Positions 12,101-24,100 of a stretch of DNA of 64,000 nt are shown piece after piece. The notes beneath the pieces are model-generated. The model saw only the letters and a program-made list of their open reading frames with translations, did not search any database and had not been told where the DNA came from. The DNA comes from Ectobius pallidus (taxonomy: Eukaryota > Arthropoda > Insecta > Blattodea > Ectobiidae), in assembly GCA_964059195.1 (NCBI GenBank), contig CAXKWD010000005.1, positions 146,411,265 to 146,475,264 on the forward strand, written 5' to 3'. A program made the position numbers and the translations under genes. Position 1 is the stretch's first letter; every line of letters begins with the position of its first letter.

Positions 12101-15100
12101 TACTTTCAATTTATAATTTCTTTGGGCAAGTAAGGATGAAAACAGAAAGGAATCAAATGTCTATCTTCATTGCAGTATTAAACTAGTGTGTAATGGTTTA
12201 ATGTTGCATTATTAAATACAACCTGCTATTCTTTTAAATTAGACAATAAGGTAAAACAATTTTGAAAATCTGATTTTGGTTTTTTACTGTTTCAAAAACT
12301 GAATGCTTTGAGAACCCAGCAACATCATTACAGAACTTTGTATTCATATCTGCATTTTTCTTTAATTTTAAACATTGCATTAGCTTATTAAGTGCCAGAA
12401 TAATATAAGGTATTTCGTAACAAGTTGAGAAACAAGTTGCACAGTAGCACAATCAGAAAGGAGGTTGGTGCAGAACCCTTTTTTCCCCGCTTAGTTATTC
12501 CATCGCTAGGCCATGGCACCAACGAAGTCTCGCAGTCGGGCATATTCGCTTGTTCGGTCTATTTCTTGGAGTAGAGGGGAGGAGTGGAAGTAGAGACAAA
12601 GGCATGGTCAATGCGCAGCCCAAATATTCACACGCTTGTTATTTAACTTGTCGCATTATAGTTTAAACTGAAGTTGAAAAATTATCTATTTGAGAAATCT
12701 TCCTACAACTTAAACACATTTTTGCTACCGTATAATCTATTGCAAATTACGTGAATACGTCTAGCTGTGCTATGTACGCTATAACGTAAGACTAATATAT
12801 ATATCAATATCAGTCATCAAATCTTAAGTTTCAATAGAAAGGGTGCACTAACATGAATGAAAATCCTGATAAGAAGTCGGTTAAAAAAAAAACCAATCCT
12901 CTCACCCAGTTGGTAACCCAAGAAAGAATGATATATAGTTAAATGTGTTTGCGATAAAAGAAAAGACAGCTAAATACTGTTAATTTTTATTTTTTTGTTT
13001 ATTTGAGAAGTTGAGAATAGTGATTCTGACGATGTTGATGAAGATGATGATTATAAAGATAAGAACACTAATGACTTGAGATTTTTAAAATTATTTTATA
13101 CAAGCTTACAAAGAAAATATTTTCACTTTACAACATTTAACTTAGATCCAAATTACTTGATTATCAAACGCACATTTGATGATCCGATGATAAAAGTACC
13201 AATAATAATCAATATAAGTGTAAGTTTTGACTAAAGTTATGAAATGTGATTTATGTAATAAAATATATCATTTCTTATACTCCACTGTTTGAAGTAGATA
13301 AATTTATTAAAAATTCTCATGTAAAATATACACATGATTTCCTCTACATTTTACGTTCCAAAGAAGCGTATGGTCGTTTATAAACACCTTTCAGATAATT
13401 TATTGGAAAATTTTTTAATAAAAATTCTAGCTCTTTTTTAGCTTATATGCAAACCGTGTAGAAAATTTAAACAAAATCTTTAAAGCCCTTTTTGATAAAA
13501 TTGTGAAAAATGAAAGTCTGTTATAGCCTCGCCCAAAGATGTATTCTTTGTCTCGCAAGACTTAAAAGCCTGAGTTTGTACAAACTCAGCTGGCTTATAA
13601 CAATAGCTGGCTTATAACTACCCTTCAAAGTATAAAGATATCCTATAAAAGTAATAAAAAGTTATCAATCTTCGTGTTACTTCCCCAGAAGATATCTAAC
13701 CCACATACATTTTATTTATACATGATGTTTAGTTCTCAAGCCACACTGATCACAGACACACTTACACAGACACATTCCTGAAAATATTATTGGATTCAGG
13801 AGAATTCAAAGCAGGTATTTATGTTAAAAACCTTGATTTCGAACCTTTATTACTTGTGGTACGGGTAGAGCAAGTGAAAATCAGCCGTTCATAAAATATG
13901 GGAATTTTTCCCTCAAAGAGAGAAGTTATAAAATTATTGTAATTGGGTGGTCAAAAATAAGTTTAAAACCGCAAATTCTCTGCATATTAAGGACTTAGGT
14001 GTATCTGAAGTGGTTTCATGTGTAAAGTCTGTCGATTTACTTATTTATTGCGTTGAGTTACTTTTTTCTGCCATTTTTAGCATGATTTTAACACTCTTTA
14101 TTACCAAGTAATCGAGAGTAATTAGCTGTGTCCATTTTCATTTGAGAAAATATACATCTTAAGGTTCAATTTGGTATAAGATTAACTTCAAAAAATATAG
14201 GCTATGTGGTTAATTACTATGTAAAATAACAAACAAGTGACTTGTTTTCCCACCCGTAATGGTGATAGTTTTACTAAATTATTATTGATGAGTTAAATAA
14301 ATGTTCTGATAACCTGGAAACAGTTTATAATTTGTATTTAATCCCTCATACCTTCATTAATAACAACATTAAGACCCTAACAGTAATAGCAGAACAGCAA
14401 ATGAACTTTTGTTTTGCATCATTAAAATCAGAGTCCAAATTATGTCCCACCCGTAATAGATTTTGAAAAACAAATTTAAAATATTTAAAATAAAATTTAA
14501 ATAATGCTTTGCATGTAGTGTGGAGGAGAAGGCATTGTAAATTTTACAGAAAGTGAAGAACCAGCTCTAGTTTATTATTTATGATATGTAAAAGAAAAAA
14601 ATAGTTTTTATAATTTGCTAGAATGTCCCACCCGTAATTCTGAAATGGTGTTTTGTTATTTTAAAATAAATGTTATTGTAGTAACGATGGCACTGATGAA
14701 TGAAGTTGAAAACTAAATTAATGTTCTGAATGATGTTTGGGACTTGACCATTTAAGGTTATGCGAGAAGAAATGGAGCTTTTAAGAGAGGGTATTGATTA
14801 CCAAAATTAATAATAAGAATAACCTACTAAGTTAATAATGATAAAAATTAAAATAACATAGGAGAATGTTAAGACAAAACCAATGCATTCCAGACACACT
14901 CTTAAACAGTGCCACTACATATCTGGTTGTGTAATAGCTCCATGGTAAAAGCCTTGCTTCTTGTGTACGTAATTTAAGTTCATGTTCACCGGAAAGACTT
15001 TGTATGCTAGGCCTATATCTATAGACCATGGGCTACCAATATGAAACCCTCCCCCCCCCCCGTGGGAATTTCCGACACATATATTTTTTTGTTGGTATTG

Positions 15101-18100
15101 TCATCTAGTTTAAGATTTTAGTTGTTTGCCCCCTATCAATTACAGCATTTAGCCGGAAACCCCGGAAAACCCCGGAAATTCGCAGAAAATGAATTTGTTT
15201 TAATTTTTCATTGTTCTTTGCTCCTAATATTCCAAGGGAATTTCTGACTCACACATTTTTGTTGGTATTGGCATCTATTTTAATGTTCCAGTTGTTTGCC
15301 CCTTACAAATTACAACATATCCCCGGAAAACCACGTATATACGGAGAAAATTACTATGTTTTATTTTTTAAATCTTTGTTCTTTGCACCTAATATTCAAA
15401 GGGAATTTCTGACTTACATGTTTTTTTGTTGGCATTACCATCTAGATTAAGGTTTCAGTTGTTTGTCCCTTATCAATTACAGTATACCCCCGGAAAACAC
15501 CGAAAACCACGGAAATCCGGAGAAAGGGACTTCGTTTTATTTTTTTTAAATCTTTGTTCTTTGCTCCTAGTATTCAAAGGGAATTGGTGAACCATATGTT
15601 TTTGTGTTGGTATTCCCATATAGATTAAGGTTCCAGTTGTTTGCCCCTTACCAATTACAGCATATCCCCGGAAACCCCGGAAAACCACGTATATACGGAG
15701 AAAATTACTATGTATTATTTTTTAAATCTTTGTTCTTTGCTCCTAATATTCAAAGGGAATTTCTCATTCGTATGCTTTTTTGTTGGTATTGCCATCTAGA
15801 TTAAGGTTGCAGTTGTTTGCCCCTTATGAATTATAGCATATCTCCAGAAAACTCCGAAAACCACGGAAATCCGGAGGAAGTGACTTTTTAAAAATTTCTT
15901 TAAAATCTTTGTTCTTTGCTCGTAATATTCCCAGGGAATTTCTGACTCATATGTTTTTTTGTTGGTATTGCCATCTAGTTTAAGGTTTAAGTTGTTTTCC
16001 CCTTATCAATTACAGCATATCCACGTAAACCCTGAAAACCACGAAAATCCGCAGAAAAAGAGATTGTTTTAATTTTTTAAAAATACTTGCTCTTTGATAC
16101 TAATATTCTCAGGGAATTTCTGGTTCACATAATTTTTGTTGCTATTGCCATATAGTAGTTTAAGGTTTCAGTTGTTTTCCCCTTACCAATTACAACATGA
16201 CAAAGAATACTGGAAAAATCCTGATGCTGAAGGAATGAAGGCGATTGGAAACCTGACAGAACACACTTCATATTCTAATTTGACATCTGTGAATGATAAT
16301 TAATTTATCTTACCAAACCTTCCACAGTCACTACCAAACTTTCTTGACTGAAGTTAGAGAAGGGACATTCGGTAAAATAGCACAATTTTGGAATGGTAAT
16401 ATGGACAAAGTGTCATTGATTTTGAGATTTCAGCGAGCAACTAAAGAAAACAACTTTGACTTACACTTGGCATGTTTAGAACACATGATTCCCCTTTTCT
16501 TTGCATGTGACCATCATAATTATGGCAGATATCTCGTAGTCCATATACTCACCCTTTTGAACCTGCAAGGGACACACTTGAAGCAGAAGAATTACTTCGC
16601 AATAACGGTTTCAGTGACCGTAGATCACAAGTTCCGAGTTCTAGAAATTCTGTGGATTTCCGTGGTTTTCCGGGTTTTACGGGGATATGTTGTAATTGAT
16701 AATGGGCAAACAGCTAAAACCTTAATCTAGATTACAATGCCAACAAAAAAAAAATATGTAAGTCAGAAGATCCCTAGGAATATTAGGATCAAAGAACAAA
16801 GGTTTTTAAAAAAATTAAAACGAACTCATTTTCTTCGGATTTTTTAGGTTTCCGGAGTTTTCCGGAGATATGCTGTAATTGATAAGGGGCAAGCAACTGA
16901 AACCTTAATCTACATGGCAATACCAACACAAAACCATATGAGTCACCAATTCCCTTTGAATACTAGGAGCAAAGAACTAAGATTTAAAAAATTAAAACAA
17001 AGTCATTTTCTCCGGGCTACCGTGGTTTTCGGAGTTTTCTGGGGATTTTCTGTAATTGATAAGGGGCAAACAACTGAAACCTTAATCTACATGGCAATAC
17101 CAACACAAAACCATATGAGTCACCAATTCCCTTTGAATACTAGGAGCAAAGAACTAAGATTTAAAAATTAAAACGAAGTCATTTTCTCCGAGCTTGAGTG
17201 GTTTTCGGAGTTTTCTGGGGATTTGCTGTAATTGATAAGGGGCAAACAACTGAAACCTTAATCTACATGGCAATACCAACACAAAACCATATTAGTCACT
17301 AATTCCCTTTGAATACTAGGAGCAAAGAACTAAGATTTAAAAAATTAAAACAAAGTCATTTTCTCCGGGCTTCCGTGGTTTTCGGAGTTTTCTGGGGATT
17401 TGCTGTAATTGATAAGGGGCAAACAACTGAAACCTTAATCTACATGGCAATACCAACACAAAACTATATGAGTCACCAATTCCCTTTGAATACTAGAAGT
17501 AAAAACTAAGATTAAAAAAATTAAAACAAAGTCATTTTCTCCGGGTTTCCGTGGTTTTCGGAGTTTTCTTGGGATTTGCTGTAATTGATAAGGGGCAAAC
17601 AACTGAAACCTTAATCTGGATGGCAATACCAAGAAACTAACATATGATTCAGAAATTCCCTTTGAATATTAGAAGCAAAGAACAAAGATTAAAAAAATAA
17701 AACATTGTCATTTTCTCCATATAAAAGTGTTTTTTCGGGTTTTCCGGGGATATGTTGTAATTTGTAAGGGGCAAACAACTGAAAACTTAAACTAGATGAC
17801 AATACCAACAAAAAATATGTGAGTCAGAAATTCCCTGGGCATAATAGGAGCAAAGAACAAAGAAAAATTAAATGAAACTAATTTTCTCCAGATTTACGTA
17901 GTTTTCCGGGGTTTCCGGGTAAATGCAGTAATTGATAAGGGGCAAACAACTGAAGACTTAAACGAGATGGTAATACCAACAAAAGATATGTGAGCCAGAA
18001 ATTCCCTGGGCATATTAGGAGCAAAGAACAAAGAAAAATTAAAACAAACTCATTTTCTCCGGATTTCCGGGGTTTCCGGGTAAATGCTGTAATTGATATG

Positions 18101-21100
18101 GGGCAAACAACTGAAAACTGAAACTAGATGGGAATACCAACAAAAAAATATATGTGTCGGAAATTCCCACGGGGGGGGGATGGGGGGTATACAGTAGCCT
18201 TCGCTCTACTATATTGATGTGTAGTGCAATTGATTCCAGAGGGCTTACGTACCCGATATTGAATTTCTCATCTATTTTAATTTTTGTTTTGTTGTCAATG
18301 GGAAGTATTTCTTGATAAAGACTTTGTGGAACTTTATACAGTGAAGCAACTATAATAAAATTAATTTACTATATGAGTTAACATAAACACACTTTTTGCT
18401 TCACTTACCATATTTTTGGTATGACAGTTGACAGAGTATTTGAAAATGGGGAGGAGGCTCCTTGAAACGCGTCATACCAAAAATATGGTAAGTGAAGCAA
18501 AAGTGTGTTTATGTCAACTCATATAGTAAATTAATTTTATTTTAGTATTTCTTGAGTTTGTTTAAATGCAAGGGAAATTATTATTTTTGTTTATTCCCAT
18601 CCAAGAAGGAAGTTATTTAAATACAAAAGAAACTAATGTAATTTATATCTAACTTGCCCCTTGCAAATATTAAACTTTCTGTTACCGTAAATAGGCTATA
18701 ACTTAATATTGATTATCAGTACACCTGAAAAATTAGAATTAAAAAAGGTTGAACTGCGAATCAAACTCAGAACCTTCCCAATACTAGACCACAATGCTAC
18801 CACCCATACTATGTAGAAGAAGTCATGATTTCTCCTATTAAGAAGCATTTTGAATAATATATTAAAACAGGATGCATTACTTATGGTATATTTTGCATAT
18901 TTTCACTCGGTAATGAGGTACGGGATCATTTTCTGGGGCAACTCTACCCATAGGGAGAAAATATTTAGATTACAAAAGCGGGCAATAAGAATAATATGTG
19001 GAAAGAAAAAAAGGGAATCTTGTAAACCGCTATTTGAAAAATTAAAAGTCCTCACTCTTACAGGGGAGTATATATACTCTGTTATGTGTTATGTAGTGAA
19101 TAATATTGATAAATTTCAAACTAATTTTAGTGTACACGGATGTACTACCAGAAACATGAATGATCTACACAGACCAAATAACTCGTTAAAACTCTTTCAG
19201 AAGGGTGCGTATTATTCTGCAGTACAGATATATAACAAGCTTCCAAACAACATTAAATTATTATGTATTCAAAGAAAGAGCAAACATTTCAAAACAGCTG
19301 TCAAGGAATTTTTAATAACTCACACCTTCTACAATTTGGAGGAATATTTCCAGCTTGGATAAATTTGGCAGCTTGCAGTTTCTGTAGACCTATATTATTG
19401 TTATAACATGCATGTATTTTTTGATCTGACGTGTCCTATATCCTTGAGCCCCGCTCAACACAGAATCTACAGGCCGAGATATCTACATCTACATCTACTC
19501 CGCAATACAGATATACAATAAGCTTCCAAACAACATTAAATTATTATGTATTCAAAGAAAAAGCAAATCCTTCAAAGGATCTCTCAAGAAATTTTTAATG
19601 ACTCACACCTTCTACAATATGGATGAGTATTTCCAGTTTGAATAAGTTTATAGTGTAGTATATTATATATCATTATTTATTACTTGCTTGTATATTGTAA
19701 TCTGACGTGTTCTATATCCTTGAGTCCCACTCAACACAGGATCTACAGAACGAGATAACTACATCTACATCTACATCTACATCTACATTTGATTGAGCTG
19801 TCATAACGGTGGCAGTGAAGTGTTGAAAACATTCACAACAGAACAGATTTGTCTCCGTGTGTATCATGCTCTGATAAATGCATTGGTTTGGACTTAGAAT
19901 CTAGAGCCTGGTCATTTTCGTCTAAAGTGGCATTTACAATAGGGCGACAATCGTGACAAGCGACATGATATTACACTATCTTGTCGTGTCATGGACTTGT
20001 TCACAATACATTGTATTGTATAGATGATGTGAACTAACCAAACATATTAAATAATACTGACAGGATATACAGTCGGTCAAATAAAAAACGTCGGGACTCG
20101 TATGCTGCTAAAATTAAAGTTTTGACGCATTAGTTCACAAGTTTCCTTTAAAAAACACAAAATACAGGTCATTTTCGGAACATATGAGGCCATGCGGCAG
20201 GAGGGAAAATATGAAAAAGGAGGGAAAAAATGAACATCGCGGAAATCGCAACACACGATATTCAACTTAATGCATTGTCATAATTCATTTTGCTTTGTGT
20301 CATCGCCACATACAAATGCTAACGTGAGAGAAAGTGTGGTTAGGGCTGTAATTGACCTGCATTTTTCGGTCTCTGAAGCAGCGAGAAGGTTCCATATTTA
20401 TGAAAAGAAGCTCAGAGGTGGGAACGTTACTATAATGCGACCGGAAGTTTTCATAGCAAACGTTGATCTGGCCGGACGCGTATTTCGATGCTAAGATCGG
20501 TTGCAGATGCTGAGCGTAAGTTATTGATTTTGCACTACAAGTACCGGTATTATAAAATAAAATCTTTAAAAAATGCTCCTTGAATAAACATATTCCTCGC
20601 GAATCTATTAATTATTAATATTATAACAATTTGCAACCAAGAATATGGCGGATTTGAGGCATATAGCCACAGCCTTCTATACATGTTTGTTTTGGAACAA
20701 AACTGACTAAATAATCAAGAAAATACATGGATAGACAAGAGGCGTGTGTGAACCTAACCTTAAGTCTTCCTGTACATGCGCATATGCTCGTTCGTGATAC
20801 TTAATCAAATACCGCCCGACGTTTTTTATTTGACCGACTGTACATGCAATGCCAGCTTTCAAATCAAGAATACTTTTAGCCTTATATATTCTGATAAGAA
20901 GAAATCATGATAAGGAGCATCAATTATTGTTTGAGAATTTTGGTACCCTAATGCCGAAATGATGTTGATGGATACAGAATCCTATTATCAAAATTATAGA
21001 CCTGTGTGTATGACACCTTGTTGCATATCACTAGTCCTCATACAGCATGGGCCTACATAAATCTTCAATGCAAGAAGCAGTATTTCCAGCAGAGCCTCTA

Positions 21101-24100
21101 TTACTCCTAACTAACTTTGAAGTTGAGGTTAGTTTAAGCTTAGTTTTATACCGTGGAACGCATAACCTCCTTTTCAAAGAAAGGGCTGTAAATAAATGTT
21201 ATAGGTTGAGAACAGTAATTTTAATCTCTTGAACATATCTTGAAATTAATGGAAACAGTACATAAATCTAATTAAATGTAGTATCGCTCCCCTTATAAAT
21301 TGCTGTGGCTGAAGTTGCCACTGAAAAAAATGCATTCGACTTCTGCTCGTCTCAAGTTGAACAGTAAAAGTTAACTCCAACTCAACTTCCTTCACATGGC
21401 CATCATGACTTTTGCTGGAGAAACTCTGGCTTGCCATTGGTTAGTAAGTGTTGAATATAGTGACGCTCTATTGTAAATTAAACATAAGGGTACATACATT
21501 GTGGTGATTTAATACTTCTTTAATGGAAAAATCCTTTTTGGTCTGTTGCAGGAATCCTGTACTATCTGTACATGGGAATGCTTGCAGTATTCTGCACAAA
21601 TGCAATCAATATACTGGCCGGAGTGAATGGGCTTGAGGTGGGACAGTCTGTGATAATAGCAATCTCTATCATTGTGTTCAACCTGATTGAGTTAGGAGGG
21701 GATCTGGGAAAGGCTCATCAGTTCTCCCTTTATTTCATGATACCATATACAGCAACCTCAATAGCTCTTCTTTTTCATAATTGGTGAGTTTTTACTTCAA
21801 CTTATTTTATAACATATTACAGTATGTAATTCAGGAGTTGTCAAATTGCAATTGAAATATGGTGACGTATGTGAATGCAACCTGGCATTCACGGACTTCC
21901 TGGTTCAGAGGGTGGGTTGAAGCAAGCAGTGGCAATGTAGCACAAAGAATATTCTCTAACACAATTTTGATTTTAATTATGTACAATACATAAATACAGA
22001 CTGCTAGGGCTTTTATGCTAGTTATTGCTGCTTATTCTTTACTTCAACATACACAAAATACATATTTTAATTCACAGGTATTTACTTTCAAGAGAGCACA
22101 TAAGTTTTTATCTGTCAATTGCAATCTTTTAGATTTTACAATCTTCAGTTTGGAAAAAAAAAATTCTCACAAATATATATTGAGCCAAAAATAGCACAAA
22201 AGCTCACAGCAAACGATTGGAGAGAGAAAATGTTGCCACATGAAGTTCTCTAAATGTATCCAAATCATCCTCATTTTGTCTTTGTGATTTCAAAAACATG
22301 TTTGTAAATTTGCACCTTCTATTTGTAATTGTGCTTTTACTTTATGAATGTCTCTAAATTCACAAAATCTTTTGTCTTCAGTTCCATATTTAACTTTCCT
22401 ACCATACCTATATATTTATCTGAATTAGCTTCCACGACATTATTGAGAGGCTGTAGGCGAGGAAAATGTTAGAACTATTTTTCAAGAAGATTTTACTTCC
22501 ATTCATCTATCATCATTATGAAGGATTTCACCATAGCATTATATATGCAGTATGTTTTGATCATTTCCTTGAAGATAGCAATTGAAGCAATTTAAAAGTT
22601 CACATATATGCCACACAGGCTTTCCATTTTCTTGTTTGTGTTGGTTTTGAAAGAGCCATGTCGTATCAGTGTGGTGTACACCACTGCTTGTTTACGTTCA
22701 AACGCATGCTGAGTGAAGGAGGGACGGTTGAGGGAGGGCTATCCACTGCTTTACCCCTAACAGTAGTAGTAAATCACATCATCAGCTGATACAGATTTAC
22801 CGATCTCTAATATAATAAAGGGTCTTCCAATAGGGACTTCCGAACTTTGACAGTTCGTAGCGGTCATATTGTTGAAGCTACAACTGTCGAATTGGCTGTC
22901 ATTTATTCAGTCTCTTTTGCCAAATCACCATGGACGGATATAGCGTTCAACAACACGTGCAAATGATAAAATTGTTTTATCAAAATGGTTGTTCTGTTCG
23001 GGCAACGTTCCGCGGGCTTCGCCCATTTTACGGTCGCCATAATCGTCCTACCGAGAGGACTATTCGTAGTGTGGTGGATAAATTTGAGTCCACTGGTTCA
23101 GTAACCAATCAACCAGCACCCGTACGACAACGAAACGCAAGATCTGCTGAAAACATCGCCTCTGTCCGTGAGAGTGTGTAGGAGAATCCGACGCAGTCGA
23201 TTTTGCGTCGCTCACAAGAACTAGGCCTTTCGCAGAACACAACTTGGTGAATTTTGCGTCGTGACTTGGGCCTGCACCCGTAAAAAGTTCAACTTACCCA
23301 GGAGCTGAAGGTAAAAGACCCTAGACAACGACGTTTCTTCGATGAATGGGCTCTGGAGCAGTTGGAAACTAACCTTAATTTTCATCGAAAAATCATCTTC
23401 AGCGATGAGGCCCATTTCTGGATGAATGGGTATGTCAGCAAACAAAACTGTCGAATTTGGGACGATAGCAGTCCACATGAGATCCAAGAGCGTCCAATGC
23501 ATCCCAAAAAAGTCACTGTTTGGTGTGGATTTTGGGCTGGCAGCCTCATTGGTACATATTTCTTTCAGAACGATGTTGGCCAGGCCATCACCGTCAACAG
23601 CGAGCGCTATAGGTCGATGATTAACAATTTATTTTGGCCTAAATTGGATGATATGGACACCAACGAGATGTGCTTTCAACAGAACGGCGCTACATGCCAC
23701 ACAGCTCATGCCATATTGGACATTCTGCACGAGCGATTTGAGGGCATGGTCATCTCACGTGGAGCTGATGTGAACTGGCCAACGAGATCGTGCGATTTGA
23801 CTCGTTAGACTTTTTCTTATGGGGTTTTCTTAAGTCGCAGGTCAATGTGAATAAGCCATAAACCACAGCGGCCCTCAAAGACAATATAACTCATGCCATC
23901 GGTCAAATTCAGCCTAATTTATGCGCCAGAGTCATGGAAAATTGGACATTTCGGTCTCGCGCCCTCCAGCGAAGCCGCGGCGGACATTTGCAGGATGTTA
24001 TATTCCATACATAATGGCATCGATAGGCCTTTCAAACGAATAAAAAATGTCGATGATATCTCACACATACTTTGTTTTATTTGAATTTAAAGATAGGAAG

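Larger units (their letters stand above)
15047..18195. mobile_element. Foldback element: arms of ~175-bp tandem units around a coding core
   Basis: The left arm (about 15047-16195) has seven units and the right arm (about 16640-18195) nine units in reverse orientation. The shared landmark GTTGTTTGCCCCTTATCAAT recurs at about 15121, 15290, 15459, 15637, 15813, 15991 and 16171, and its complement at about 16689, 16872, 17049, 17227, 17401, 17579, 17755, 17924 and 18090. Both outer ends carry a C-run followed by GTGGGAATTTCCGACACATA. The layout is that of Drosophila FB (foldback) elements, whose arms are also tandem repeats. No matching target duplication was found at the flanks. Confidence 0.85.

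Noticed and set aside
15211..17632. Many 65-85-aa ORFs with similar sequence
   Set aside because: They are translations of the ~175-bp units in both arms of the foldback element and carry no independent protein signal.
15060..18180. Regular repeats that could suggest a CRISPR array
   Set aside because: Units are about 175 bp with no unique spacers, in inverted arms, in a eukaryotic intron.
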